From Tistrella mobilis KA081020-065 (GTDB taxonomy: Bacteria; Pseudomonadota; Alphaproteobacteria; Tistrellales; Tistrellaceae): a stretch of 64,000 bases of DNA. The notes below the pieces were generated by a model. That model saw only the letters and a list, made by a program, of their open reading frames with translations, ran no database searches and was not told where the DNA came from. This document shows, in pieces, positions 44,303 through 53,598 of this stretch (position 1 is the stretch's first letter; each line of letters opens with the position of its first letter). Position numbers and translations under genes: made by a program. The stretch is from assembly GCF_000264455.2 (NCBI RefSeq), contig NC_017966.1, positions 372,001-436,000 on the forward strand, written 5' to 3'.

Positions 44303-45310
44303 TCAGGCGCCGCTGACGATCAGCACATAGGGGGTCAGCGTGGAGACCCGCCCGCCATGCGGCAGCAGGGCCGTGCGCAGCGCCGCTTCCGGGTTCCGCA
44401 GGTCGTAGACGCCGGTGACCCGCCGGGTCATCAGCGCCTCGTCGCGCACGACGATCATGCCCGGATAGCGGCGGCGGATCTCTGCCACCACATGGCCCAG
44501 GCTCTGGTTTTCCACCACCAGCAGCCCGTCGCGCCAGAGAGCGATCTGGGCGGGCTGAACCCGATCCTGATTGAACCGGCCGGTGGCGCGGTCGATATGC
44601 AACCGTCCGCCCGGGTCCAGGCGGGCATCGCGGGGGGACCCTTCGGGCACCGCGCCTGCATAGGCGACATGGACCGCGCCGCTTTCGACGCCGATATCCA
44701 GCGCCTCGGGATCGATGCCCACCGCAAAAGCGGTGCCGATATCGACCACCCGCAGATCATCGCCGGTCACCGCGAAGGGCCGGCTGCGGTCTTCGGCGAC
44801 GGTGAAGAAGGCGTCGCCCCCGATCAGTTCCACCCGGCGCTCGGACGGGCCATAGGCGACGCGGATGGCGCTGTCGGCCGCGAGGATTACCAGGGTGCCG
44901 TCTTCGAGCGTGATCCGGCGCTGTTCACCGCGGGCGGTGACGTAATCGGCCCGAAGATGCAGCTCTATGGTCGGCAGCAAGGCGACGACGACCGAGGCCG
45001 CGAGCGCCACGGCGGCGGTGACCGCGACCATCCGCCCCAGACTGCGGCGACGGCGCAGCGGCACCACGCGGGCAGGCGTATCCGCCGCGGCAGCGGCCGG
45101 GCGGCCGGGCAGCGCGCCGGTCAGCTTCCAGACCCGCTCGGCCCGGCGCCAGGCCTGTTCATGGGCAGGGTGCGCGGCCCGCCAGACGATGGCAGCCGAG
45201 CGCAGCCGCTCGTCATGCGGGCACGCCCTGGTCTTCAACAGCCAGTCGACGGCCGTCTCCAGGATCGGATCGACCGGTGCGTCTTGATCTTCCTCGGCGT
45301 GGCCCGTCAT
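44303..45310 (-). CDS. FecR-family anti-sigma/sigma-regulator
   Basis: 335-residue inner-membrane regulator. It has an N-terminal cytosolic FecR domain (WLLKTRACPHDERLRSAAIVW), one transmembrane segment about residues 92-113 (VAVTAAVALAASVVVALLP) and a periplasmic FecR domain with VTARGEQRRITLEDGTLV. The C-terminal STN-like part includes GVYDLRNPEAALRTALL. It transmits receptor occupancy to the sigma factor upstream. No TonB receptor follows it, which is unusual. Confidence 0.9.
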   Translation of the reverse strand: MTGHAEEDQDAPVDPILETAVDWLLKTRACPHDERLRSAAIVWRAAHPAHEQAWRRAERVWKLTGALPGRPAAAAADTPARVVPLRRRRSLGRMVAVTAAVALAASVVVALLPTIELHLRADYVTARGEQRRITLEDGTLVILAADSAIRVAYGPSERRVELIGGDAFFTVAEDRSRPFAVTGDDLRVVDIGTAFAVGIDPEALDIGVESGAVHVAYAGAVPEGSPRDARLDPGGRLHIDRATGRFNQDRVQPAQIALWRDGLLVVENQSLGHVVAEIRRRYPGMIVVRDEALMTRRVTGVYDLRNPEAALRTALLPHGGRVSTLTPYVLIVSGA

Positions 45311-45425
45311 GGTCCTGCGGCGTCCGGAGCGTTCAGCCTGCTGGGGCGACCGGGTGATCTCCCCTCCCTCCGTTCAGACGGGCCGGCCGCGTGTTTTTTC
45401 AGCCATATACTGCGCGGACGCAAGT

Positions 45426-45962
45426 TCAATCGCACGCATCGAGGCGTTGTGCACAATGGACCAGCGCCTTCCTGACCATCTGATGCACCAGGGTGACCGA
45501 GACGCCCAGATGATCTGCGACCTCCTGCAGGGACTGGCCGGCCATGCGGTGCATTTCAAAGGCGATGCGGGTGCGTTCGGGCAGCTCGTCCAACGCCTCG
45601 GCCACAACGCGCAGCTCGTCGCGGTCGATCGCTTCCTGCTCGGGCGTGGGGGTGGCGGCCGGCAGGGCCTGGAGCGCGTCGTCGTCGACATCAGTGATGC
45701 GGGCGAGCGCGCGGTGGCGGTCCCAGTCCATGGCGATATTGCGCACGATGCGGTAAAGATAGGCGACGGGATGCAGGATCGGATTGCGTCCCCGGCCCTC
45801 GGCCTCTCCCGCGCCCACGAAGCGCAGCCAGGCTTCCTGAACGGCATCTTCCGCCCAGGCGCGGTTGCCGAGCAGGGGGGCGGCATAATCCACCAGGGCC
45901 GCACGATGGGCCAGGTAGACCTCGAGCTTCCGATCGGCAGTGGTGGTCGGCGGGGTTACCAT
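45426..45962 (-). CDS. FecI-like ECF sigma factor
   Basis: 178-residue ECF sigma factor with region 2 (AWAEDAVQEAWLRFVG; PVAYLYRIVRNIAMDWDRHR) and region 4 (ALDELPERTRIAFEMHRMAG then LQEVADHLGVSVTLVHQMVRKAL). It is 115 nt upstream of the fecR-like gene on the same strand. Iron-responsive expression is suggested by a Fur-like box just upstream (46021-46041). It may direct transcription of the STN-type receptor at 15.2 kb. Confidence 0.9.
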   Translation of the reverse strand: MVTPPTTTADRKLEVYLAHRAALVDYAAPLLGNRAWAEDAVQEAWLRFVGAGEAEGRGRNPILHPVAYLYRIVRNIAMDWDRHRALARITDVDDDALQALPAATPTPEQEAIDRDELRVVAEALDELPERTRIAFEMHRMAGQSLQEVADHLGVSVTLVHQMVRKALVHCAQRLDACD

Positions 45963-46020
45963 GCGGCCGCTCGCTCATCGTCGGTTCCGGACGCCGGCCG
46001 CGCTGTTTCGTCGCAGCCTA

Positions 46021-46041
46021 TGCAATTGCAACTTACTCGCA
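46021..46041. promoter_or_regulatory. Fur-type box upstream of the fecI-like gene
   Basis: The 21 bp start TGCAATTGCA and end CTTACTCGCA. On the - strand this reads TGCGAGTAAG...TTGCA, close to Fur boxes I know in front of iron-uptake genes in related bacteria. It lies about 60 nt before the sigma factor ATG. Confidence 0.5.
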
Positions 46042-46101
46042 TCTTTTGCAGAGGGCAACGGCAGAAGCGATCAACCTGCGGCGGACCGGGTGGACCGTCG
46101 G

Positions 46102-47046
46102 TTACGGCCAGATCAGGTTGAGGCTGCGATCGGCCACGCGCAGCACCGCCGGCGCTGACGGCAACGGGTCGCCATCGGCCTGGATGGCGAGGCCGGCGGG
46201 CCCCTCGATCACCAGTTCGCGGGCCGGCAGGATGCGCACATCCGAAAGCCGGTCCAGCCGGCCCGCCGCCAGCGCCGCCCCCTGGCGCAACAGGGCCGCC
46301 ACCCCCCGCCCGCCCAGCAGCACCACATGCATGCCGGGCCGGGTGATGTCGCCCTCCGGCACCGCGCGGAAGGCGCCGCCATAGAGCCGGCCGTTCACCG
46401 CCACCACGCCATGGGCGCGATGGGGCACGCCGTCGATGCGCACCGAAATCTCGGGCCAGTCATAGTGGCGGATCCGGTCCAGCACCGGCGGCAGATAGGC
46501 GAGCTTGCCCCAGCGCCATTTGAGCGCCGGCCGCGCCGCCAGTGTCGCCACCACCGCCCCGTCGAAGCCGGCGCCGACCATCAGCAGGGCGTGCCCTGTC
46601 GGCGTTTCGATCGGCGTCACCGGCCGCAGCCGGCCGGTGAGGAAGGGGGCGGCCAGCGCCCGGGGCGCGCGCTTCAGCCCCATTTCCAGCGCCATGACAT
46701 TGGCCGTACCCACCGCCAGCACGCCGAGCGGCAGCGGAAAATCCCGCTGCATCAGTCCATTGGCGGCGGCATTGATCGTGCCGTCGCCACCGGCCGCAAC
46801 CACCGCATCGGCATCTTCAGGCCCGGTGCCGCCGGCCAGCGCGGCGATCTCTTCGGGCGTGCGGGCCTCGGCGATCAGCAGCCGGCAGCCTTCGGCGCGC
46901 AGCACATCCAGCGTCCGCTGCAACAGCCGCCGCCCTGCCCCGGTGCCGGCCAGCGGATTGGCGATCACCAGCAGCCGCGGCGCATGCGGCAGGGCACCGC
47001 CGCCCTGGCTCTGGTCCAGAACGGCGAGGTCATGGGTGGATCTCAT
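46102..47046 (-). CDS. Diacylglycerol/lipid kinase-family protein
   Basis: 314-residue DAGK-catalytic-domain protein. The nucleotide-binding motifs are VIANPLAGTGAGRRLL, VVAAGGDGTINAAANGL and PLGVLAVGTANVMA, followed by the lipid-kinase barrel with AVNGRLYGGAFRAVPEG and IQADGDPLP near the end. ATG 47046 is one of two close candidates (47058 the other). Phosphorylates a lipid alcohol in related proteins; substrate not known here. Convergent or operon partners are not evident. Confidence 0.88.
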   Translation of the reverse strand: MRSTHDLAVLDQSQGGGALPHAPRLLVIANPLAGTGAGRRLLQRTLDVLRAEGCRLLIAEARTPEEIAALAGGTGPEDADAVVAAGGDGTINAAANGLMQRDFPLPLGVLAVGTANVMALEMGLKRAPRALAAPFLTGRLRPVTPIETPTGHALLMVGAGFDGAVVATLAARPALKWRWGKLAYLPPVLDRIRHYDWPEISVRIDGVPHRAHGVVAVNGRLYGGAFRAVPEGDITRPGMHVVLLGGRGVAALLRQGAALAAGRLDRLSDVRILPARELVIEGPAGLAIQADGDPLPSAPAVLRVADRSLNLIWP

Positions 47047-47364
47047 CCTGCGGCACATCTCCGGGCGCACGACGCCGCCCCCACCGGGCCGGCCGCCGCC
47101 GAGTGTCGCAGAGCGCCGGGGAAGTTGCCAGTGACGGTGGTGCGACAACGCCGCCTCGGCCGCGGCAGGCAGGGGGGCCGCCGGTCGTGGTCTTACCCCC
47201 ACGGCGCGGCTGGCTCTTTGCCGTTTCCGGCCTCTCCCCGGTCCTGCCGGTGCGTGATGCCCCCCAGCCGCTCCGTATCGGGACCTTCCCTGTCAAAGCC
47301 CGATAATGTTGCCACATGCGGCAGCGCCTTGAACGGCAGGGCGCCCCAGAATGGCAGGGGCCCG
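47047..47364. other. Intergenic region without a recognised feature
   Basis: 318 bp between the start of the lipid kinase gene and the end of the AtuA-like gene. It should contain the kinase promoter. No gene, strong hairpin or repeat was seen. Confidence 0.5.
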
Positions 47365-49188
47365 TCAGGCCGGCCGCCGGCGCACGGCCGGATGGGTCGC
47401 CCAGGCGGCTGGAACGTCGATTTCCATGTCCAGCAGCATCTGGCCGAAGCCCTTGCCCAGCGGGTCGTTGCGCATCGATGCCATGCCGCCGCCGCCCAGC
47501 GCGCGGGTCAGCAGGAAGTTCACGGCATGCACGCCGGGCACGTCGAAGCGGGTGACCCCGCCCTCCGGAGCCATCAGATGCGCAAACCAGGCCTGGACCT
47601 TCTCGGGCGTGACCTGCCGGCGCAGCCAGGGCAGGAAATCCGGGTCACGGGCGATGATGCCGATATTCGAACTGTCGCCCTTGTCGCCCGATCGGGCCCA
47701 GGCGATCGAATAGAGCGGCATCCGCGTCGTCGGTTCGGGCGTTTCGCCGGGCGTGGCCGCAGCCGGCTCGGCAGCCACTGCGCCGGCTGTATCCTGCGAC
47801 GGCATGTCGGGTACAGGGATCCGGACATGCATGACCTCGTCGCCGAGCGTGACGGTGACCGCCACATCGCGTTTCGGCATAAGGAACGAGAACAGCCGCA
47901 CCACCGGCGAGGCCTTGGGCCGGCCCCCGGCGCCGGTGGTGCCGGGCGACCACGAAGTGCCGGCAGGGGCGATCTCGCGGGCGAAGATGCCCAACGCCTT
48001 GCGGTCGTCATGGCTTGCCGACAACCGCATGACCACCTCGCGTGCACCACCTGCCCGGGCATGCGGTCCATACATCGATTCGGCGCCCAGGATCTCGGTG
48101 CAGGTCGCCCGGTAGTCGGCCAGATTGGCCTGGCGGAACATCGCCCGGGTCCGGGCCAGGATCGCATCGGCGGTGCGCTGCGCCTTGGCGGCGGCATCGA
48201 TGCCGATGATGGTCAGCTGCGCCACCGCGCGCCAGCCATCCATATAGGTGGCCGAGGCCTTGTAGCTGTCGGTCGGCGCGCGACCGCGTGTGCCCTGCAC
48301 GCGCACGCGATCAGGCCCCTCCGCCGCCATCGTCACCGCGGTGAAGTCGCAGATCACATCCGGCAGCATATAGGCCGCCGGGTCGCCCACTTCGTAGAGC
48401 ATCTGTTCGGCCACCACCGCCGGCACCACCAGCCCGCCGGTACCCTGGGGCTTGGTCACCACGAAGCTGCCATCGGCCGCGCATTCGGCGATCGGATAGC
48501 CGATATCCGCCCAGTCGGGCACCAGATCCCAATCGGTATGCAGGCCGCCGGTGGCCTGGCAGCCGCATTCCAGGATATGCCCGACCAGACTGCCCGCCGC
48601 CAGACGATCGTAGTCGTCGGCCGCCCAGTCGAATTCATGCATCAGCGCGCCCAGCGCCAGCGCGCTGTCGGCCGAGCGGCCGGTGATCACCACATCGGCG
48701 CCGGCATCCAGCGCCGCCTTCACCGGCAGGGCGCCCAGATAGGCATTGGCGCTCATCAGTTTTTCGGGCAGGGCGGCCCCGGTGAACATCTCGGTCACGC
48801 CGGAAGCGCGCAACTCGTCCAGCTTGCCCAGCAGGTCATCGCCTTCCACGATCGCGATCTTCAGACTGACCCCGGCCTCGTCGGCAAGCCTGGTCAATGC
48901 GGCAGCGCAGGCCCGCGGATTGACCCCGCCGGCATTGCTCAACACCTTGATTTTCCTGGCCGCGACATCCTTGATCACCGCCCGCATCGCCACCTCGACG
49001 AAGTCGGTGGCATAACCCTGGTCCGGCGATTTCGCCCGCATCGAGGCCAGAATCGACATGGTCAGCTCGGCCAGATAGTCGAAAACCAGATAGTCGATAT
49101 CGGCCCGGCGGACCAGCTGCGGCGCACCCACGGCGCTGTCGCCCCAGAAGCCCGAGGCTCCGCCGATCCGCACGATCCTGTCGCTCAT
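47365..49188 (-). CDS. AtuA-like protein (DUF1446 acyclic terpene utilisation family)
   Basis: 607-residue protein. The N-terminal DUF1446/AtuA domain (about 1-450) starts RIGGASGFWGDSA and includes FDYLAELTMSIL, KVLSNAGGVNP and VITGRSADSALALG. The C-terminal AtuA domain (about 500-600) has the ferredoxin-like segment IAWARSGDKGDSSNIGIIAR. ATG 49188 has GGAG about 11 nt upstream. AtuA is required for growth on citronellol/geraniol in Pseudomonas, but its reaction is not established. Divergent from an acyl-CoA dehydrogenase with a dyad operator between them. Confidence 0.87.
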   Translation of the reverse strand: MSDRIVRIGGASGFWGDSAVGAPQLVRRADIDYLVFDYLAELTMSILASMRAKSPDQGYATDFVEVAMRAVIKDVAARKIKVLSNAGGVNPRACAAALTRLADEAGVSLKIAIVEGDDLLGKLDELRASGVTEMFTGAALPEKLMSANAYLGALPVKAALDAGADVVITGRSADSALALGALMHEFDWAADDYDRLAAGSLVGHILECGCQATGGLHTDWDLVPDWADIGYPIAECAADGSFVVTKPQGTGGLVVPAVVAEQMLYEVGDPAAYMLPDVICDFTAVTMAAEGPDRVRVQGTRGRAPTDSYKASATYMDGWRAVAQLTIIGIDAAAKAQRTADAILARTRAMFRQANLADYRATCTEILGAESMYGPHARAGGAREVVMRLSASHDDRKALGIFAREIAPAGTSWSPGTTGAGGRPKASPVVRLFSFLMPKRDVAVTVTLGDEVMHVRIPVPDMPSQDTAGAVAAEPAAATPGETPEPTTRMPLYSIAWARSGDKGDSSNIGIIARDPDFLPWLRRQVTPEKVQAWFAHLMAPEGGVTRFDVPGVHAVNFLLTRALGGGGMASMRNDPLGKGFGQMLLDMEIDVPAAWATHPAVRRRPA

Positions 49189-49249
49189 GGCGCGTCTTCT
49201 CCAATGTCGGGGGGAGGGATTATTGTCGCGGCCGGGCCGCATTTTCTAT

Positions 49250-49267
49250 ATACCTATCATTAGGTAT
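49250..49267. promoter_or_regulatory. Perfect 18-bp dyad in the AtuA/acyl-CoA dehydrogenase promoter
   Basis: ATACCTA-TCAT-TAGGTAT is a perfect inverted repeat located 62 nt before the AtuA-like start and 63 nt before the dehydrogenase start. A matching dyad (14 arm positions, 2 changed) lies at 58677-58694. It is probably the operator of the GntR regulator at 58.9 kb. Confidence 0.7.
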
Positions 49268-49330
49268 TGATGCTCGCAAGCGGCAGGATGGTCCCCGCCT
49301 GCCCTGCCCCCCCGAAAAGAAGGCCAGCCC

Positions 49331-50548
49331 ATGCAGCTCTCTCCCTCGCCCCGCGCCGCCGATCTCAAGGCCCGGCTCGAAGCCTTCATGGCCGAACACA
49401 TCTACCCGGCCGAGGCCCGCTACTATCGCGAAAGTGAGGAATTGGGCCCCTGGAAGGTCCAACCGGTTGTGGAGGAGCTGAAGCCCCTGGCCCGGGTGGC
49501 GGGGCTCTGGAACCTGTTCCTGCCCGAAAGCGACCATGGCGCCGGGCTCTCCAACCTCGATTACGCGCCGCTCTGCGAGGTGATGGGCCGCTCGCATCTG
49601 GCGCCCGAGGTCTTCAACTGCTCGGCCCCCGACACCGGCAACATGGAGGTACTGGCACGCTATGGCACACCGGAGCAGCAGGCGCGCTGGCTGACGCCGC
49701 TGCTTGAAGGGCGCATCCGCTCGGGCTTTGCCATGACCGAACCCGCCGTCGCCTCGTCGGATGCCACCAATATCGAAAGCCGCATCACCCGCGATGGCGA
49801 TGACTACGTCATCAACGGCCGCAAATGGTTTACCACCGGCGCCACGGATCCGCGCTGCAAGATCCTGATTTTCATGGGTAAAACCGATCCGGACAATGCC
49901 GACCGGCACCGTCAGCAATCCATGATCCTGGTGCCCATGGATACCCCCGGCATCACCGTGCACCGGCCGCTGCCGGTCTTCGGCTTCTACGGCATGCCCG
50001 ACCGGGCGTCGGAGGTGAGTTTTGAAGACGTGCGCGTGCCGGCGGCGAATATGCTGCTGGGGGAAGGCCGCGGTTTCGAGATCGCCCAGGGCCGCCTGGG
50101 GCCGGGCCGGATCCATCACTGCATGCGCCTGATCGGCCTGGCCGAGCGGGTGCTGGAAAAGGTCTGCGCGCGCGCCGAAGAGCGGGTCGCCTTCGGCCGC
50201 CCGGTCGCCGAGCAGACCGTCACGCTGGAGCGGATCGCCGAGGCAAGGATCGCCATCGAACAGGCCCGCCTGCTGACCCTCAAGGCGGCCTGGATGATGG
50301 ACACCGTCGGCAACAAACAGGCCAAAGCCGAGATCGCGATGATCAAGGTCGCGGTGCCGAACATGGCCTGCCGGGTGATCGACATGGCGATCCAGCTGTT
50401 CGGCGGCGCCGGCGTCACCAATGATTTCGCCCTCGGCGCCGCCTATGCCACCGCCCGCCTGCTGCGCATCGCCGACGGGCCCGACGAAGTGCATCGCAAC
50501 CAGATCGGCCGGCTGGAACTGCGCCGTCAGCGGGCCGCGCGGAGCTGA
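49331..50548 (+). CDS. Acyl-CoA dehydrogenase (ACAD10/11-like)
   Basis: 405-residue FAD-dependent acyl-CoA dehydrogenase. The segments [29 protein letters not shown] and [20 protein letters not shown] resemble the ACAD10/11 group rather than short-chain enzymes. [18 protein letters not shown] covers the C-terminal flavin contact. ATG 49331 follows AGGCCAGCCC; the upstream GAAAAGAAGG is the best ribosome site. It is divergent from the AtuA-like gene and probably oxidises the CoA thioester handled by this locus. Confidence 0.88.
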   Translation: MQLSPSPRAADLKARLEAFMAEHIYPAEARYYRESEELGPWKVQPVVEELKPLARVAGLWNLFLPESDHGAGLSNLDYAPLCEVMGRSHLAPEVFNCSAPDTGNMEVLARYGTPEQQARWLTPLLEGRIRSGFAMTEPAVASSDATNIESRITRDGDDYVINGRKWFTTGATDPRCKILIFMGKTDPDNADRHRQQSMILVPMDTPGITVHRPLPVFGFYGMPDRASEVSFEDVRVPAANMLLGEGRGFEIAQGRLGPGRIHHCMRLIGLAERVLEKVCARAEERVAFGRPVAEQTVTLERIAEARIAIEQARLLTLKAAWMMDTVGNKQAKAEIAMIKVAVPNMACRVIDMAIQLFGGAGVTNDFALGAAYATARLLRIADGPDEVHRNQIGRLELRRQRAARS

Positions 50549-50643
50549 TCCGCGGTTCGCCCTCGCCTTTCCTGTTTGCACTGCGGCAGTTTCCCGTCAT
50601 ATTCGCCGGATATTGATGGGGTCTGCCGGAGGAACCTTGCCGC

Positions 50644-51597
50644 ATGGATCGATTGTTGTTCGGGTGGCGGATCGCCTCTGACATTCCGTTGCCTGAACTT
50701 CCCCTGTGGCCGGCTGCCAGCCGGCCCGGCGAGGTGCAGCCATACGAGGAGCGGCCGGCCGACATCACCATCCGCCGCGGACCCGTGCCCGCCCGCTTTG
50801 CCGAGATCCGCGTGGAACGCCCGCTGTTCACCCTCTCTGCGGACGGCGAGATGCGGATCGACGTCAAGGGCCATCATGTCTTCCTGGTCCGCGACGGCCG
50901 CGAGGTCGTGATCGATACCGGCACGCCCGATGATGCCGACTGCCACACCTATCTTCTGGGCCCGGTGCTCGGCGCGCTCTGCCATCAGCGCGGCGAGGTG
51001 ATCCTGCATGCCGCCGTACTGCGTTTCGGCGATGCGGCGGTGGCGTTCTGCGGCCAGTCGGGCGCCGGCAAATCCACCCTCGCCGCCAGCCTGCTGGCCC
51101 GAGGCCATCGCATGCTGGCGGATGACGTCACCGTCTTGCGGCGGGGGCCCGGCAGCGACGCACGCACCCTGGCCTGGCCCGCCTATCCACGCATGCGGCT
51201 CTGGCAGGATGCCGCCAGCCGCAGCGCCATCGACACCAGCGCGCTCGACCGCTGCGTCTTCGACATCGAGAAGTTCGTCGTGCCCGTCGATCCCGCCTTC
51301 GACACCACCCCCCTGCCGCTCGCCGCCCTTGTCCATCTGGATCGCTGCGAGAGCCCTGCGGACGAGGCGTTGATCCCGCTCAAGGGGCTGAAGGCGGCGG
51401 GGCAGCTGCGCGACAATCTCTACCGCGCCGGCATGGCCTATGCACTGGACCGCGCCACCCCCCTCCTCCAGAACACCGCCCGCCTGGCGGCGGGCATCCC
51501 CCGCCATCTGATCGCCCGCCGCCATATCGACGACGGCGCGGCAGAGCGGCTGGCGGATCGGATCGAGGCGGCGATCGCCGCCGGCAGTGAGGCGTAA
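50644..51597 (+). CDS. HPr kinase-like P-loop protein
   Basis: 317-residue protein with a C-terminal HprK/CapD-like kinase core. Walker A FCGQSGAGKSTLAA is at about residue 137-150, followed by HRMLADDVTVLRR, where the Asp pair fits the HprK catalytic site. The N-terminal 110 residues are a separate mixed domain. No HPr substrate gene is near. ATG 50644 has GGAGGA upstream. Related stand-alone HprK-like kinases accompany lasso-peptide and cofactor clusters, so the substrate here is open. Confidence 0.7.
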   Translation: MDRLLFGWRIASDIPLPELPLWPAASRPGEVQPYEERPADITIRRGPVPARFAEIRVERPLFTLSADGEMRIDVKGHHVFLVRDGREVVIDTGTPDDADCHTYLLGPVLGALCHQRGEVILHAAVLRFGDAAVAFCGQSGAGKSTLAASLLARGHRMLADDVTVLRRGPGSDARTLAWPAYPRMRLWQDAASRSAIDTSALDRCVFDIEKFVVPVDPAFDTTPLPLAALVHLDRCESPADEALIPLKGLKAAGQLRDNLYRAGMAYALDRATPLLQNTARLAAGIPRHLIARRHIDDGAAERLADRIEAAIAAGSEA

Positions 51598-51628
51598 CGA
51601 GCCCGATCTACCGACCAGAATACCCGCC

Positions 51629-51666
51629 AAAGCCCGGCCGCCCCTTGAGGGACGGCCGGGCTTTTT
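51629..51666 (+). terminator. Strong terminator between convergent HprK-like and dctM genes
   Basis: AAAGCCCGGCCG (51629-51640) pairs perfectly with CGGCCGGGCTTT (51653-51664), with an inner CCC/GGG extension and a run of five Ts on the + strand. It probably works in both directions, since the genes converge here. Confidence 0.85.
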
Positions 51667-51670
51667 CCGG

Positions 51671-52975
51671 TCAGCTCATATTGGGCAGATACATGATGAT
51701 CCCGGGGAAGAGCACCATCACCAGCACCAGAATCAGGTCGGCGACCAGGAACCACATGATGCCGCGGAAGATCTGGCTGGTCGTCACCAGGTTTCCGACC
51801 ACACCCTTGATCACGAAGACATTCATGCCGATCGGCGGGGTGATCATGCCGATTTCCAGGAACTTGGTCAGCAGCACGCCGAACCAGATCAGGCTGAAGC
51901 CGGCGGCATCGATGATCGGCAGCACGATCGGCATGGTCAGCAGCATCATGCCCAGCGGTTCCAGGAACATGCCCAGAATCAGGTACATGACCGTCACCGC
52001 CAGCAGCAGCATATAGGGGTTGGCGCCGATATCGATCACGACGGTCGAGATCCAGTCACCGGCCCCCGACAGCGCCAGAAAACGGCTGAGCAGGCTGGCG
52101 CCGATGCCGATGATCAACAGCGCGCTGGTGGTGACCAGCGTCTCCTGTGCCGCAGTCCGGAACATCTTCCAGGTGAAGGTGCCCTTGGCGATGGCCACCA
52201 CGCAGGACAGGAAAGCCCCCACCGCGCCCGCTTCCGTTGGGGTAAACAGCCCGCCGAACAGGCCGCCGAACACGCCCAGCATGATCGCCAGCACCGGCCA
52301 GGTATCGCGGAGCGCATCCAGTTTTTCGGAAAGCGGAACGTCTTCACGCACCTGCGGCGCCAGCGCCGGGTTCAGCTTCACCCGGATCAGGATCACCAGA
52401 ATATAGCCCAGCGCCGTCAACAGCCCGGCGACCAGCCCGCCCAGGAACAGCTTGGTCACCGCCACCTGGGCGATCACGCCATAAAGGATCATCAGGATCG
52501 ACGGCGGGATCAGCGCGCCGATCGTGCCCGCCGCCGCCACCGTGCCGGTGGCGAGCTGGGCGTCATAGCGGTGGCGCATCATTTCCGGCACCGCAATCCG
52601 CCCCATCGCTGCCGAACAGGCGATCGACGAGCCGGTAACCGCCGCGAAGCCGGCGGAGCCGAACACCGCCGCGATGGCGAGCCCGCCCGGAATGCCCGAC
52701 ATCCACACCCTGGCCGCCCGGAACAACCCCTGGGTCAGCTGGGCGTGATAGCAGACGAAGCCCATCAGCAGGAAGACGGGCACGGAACTCAGCACCCAGT
52801 TGGCCGCGAACTGATAGGGGATCAGGCCGAGCGAACTCCACGCGACCTTCCAGCCGAGCAGATACCAGATGCCGCCGAAGGACACGCTGACCAGCGCCAT
52901 GCCGATCGGCACCCGCATGGCCAGCAGAAGGAAGAGCAGGCCGATGCCGGCCAGACCGATACCGACGTCGCTCAT
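51671..52975 (-). CDS. TRAP transporter large permease (DctM family)
   Basis: 434-residue inner-membrane protein with about a dozen hydrophobic segments. Family features are LLLAMRVPIGMALVSVS at the start, the FGSAGFAAVTGSSIACSAAMG region and GAAGTIGALIPPSI-like segment (here AAGTIGALIPPSILMILYG). Its ATG overlaps the dctQ stop by ATGA. With DctQ and DctP it forms a sodium-driven importer, probably for the organic acid metabolised by the adjoining CoA enzymes. Confidence 0.93.
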   Translation of the reverse strand: MSDVGIGLAGIGLLFLLLAMRVPIGMALVSVSFGGIWYLLGWKVAWSSLGLIPYQFAANWVLSSVPVFLLMGFVCYHAQLTQGLFRAARVWMSGIPGGLAIAAVFGSAGFAAVTGSSIACSAAMGRIAVPEMMRHRYDAQLATGTVAAAGTIGALIPPSILMILYGVIAQVAVTKLFLGGLVAGLLTALGYILVILIRVKLNPALAPQVREDVPLSEKLDALRDTWPVLAIMLGVFGGLFGGLFTPTEAGAVGAFLSCVVAIAKGTFTWKMFRTAAQETLVTTSALLIIGIGASLLSRFLALSGAGDWISTVVIDIGANPYMLLLAVTVMYLILGMFLEPLGMMLLTMPIVLPIIDAAGFSLIWFGVLLTKFLEIGMITPPIGMNVFVIKGVVGNLVTTSQIFRGIMWFLVADLILVLVMVLFPGIIMYLPNMS

Positions 52976-53535
52976 CCGTGATCCTTCCCGCCGACGACCA
53001 CATCATCCGGCGTGTCGTCCCTGAGCCCCGAGGCCGCGCCCGTCACATGGGTCGCCAGCCGGTAGAGCACAACCAGTGCCATCAGCGCCGTGCCGACCGG
53101 CAGGATGTAGTAGGAGGGCCAGATCGGGATCCGCCAGCCTTCCTGGATCACGAAGGCGCCGACCGCCTGTTTCTTCATCGCCTCCAGCCAGGACTGGCGG
53201 GTCATGGCGATGAACACCGCCGCCGACAGCACATAGGCGAAGCCGCGCAGCACCGCCTGGGCGCGCGCCGGCAAAAGGTCGGTCACCACCTCCACCGAGA
53301 TATGCTTGTCGCCCTCTTCCGCATAGGCGAGCGGCAGGAAAGCGACCACCAGCATGTAGAAATTCGACACGGCGGCGATTGTGCCGGGCAGGGCGATCCC
53401 GAACAGATTGCGCACCACCACGTCAGCCGTGATGTGCAGCATCATCAGGGTCACCGCCAGCACGCCGATCACCGACGTGAAATGGATCAGACGCGACAAT
53501 CCGCGTCCAAGCGCCTGCATCACGCGCTCTCCCAT
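52972..53535 (-). CDS. TRAP transporter small permease (DctQ family)
   Basis: 187-residue protein with four hydrophobic segments, including VIGVLAVTLMMLHITADVVV and the central VSNFYMLVVAFLPLAYAEE-type segment typical of DctQ. It overlaps dctM by 4 nt. The binding protein gene ends 63 nt upstream of its start, in the usual P-Q-M order. Confidence 0.9.
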   Translation of the reverse strand: MGERVMQALGRGLSRLIHFTSVIGVLAVTLMMLHITADVVVRNLFGIALPGTIAAVSNFYMLVVAFLPLAYAEEGDKHISVEVVTDLLPARAQAVLRGFAYVLSAAVFIAMTRQSWLEAMKKQAVGAFVIQEGWRIPIWPSYYILPVGTALMALVVLYRLATHVTGAASGLRDDTPDDVVVGGKDHG

Positions 53536-53598
53536 GGGTCGGAGGGGCCTGCGGAAAGATGAACAAAGGGCGGCGACACCTGCCGCCGCCCCTCAGGC

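Noticed and set aside
46327-49263. A 978-codon + strand frame opposite the lipid kinase and AtuA-like genes
   Set aside because: Shadow of two recognisable - strand genes; no domain of its own.
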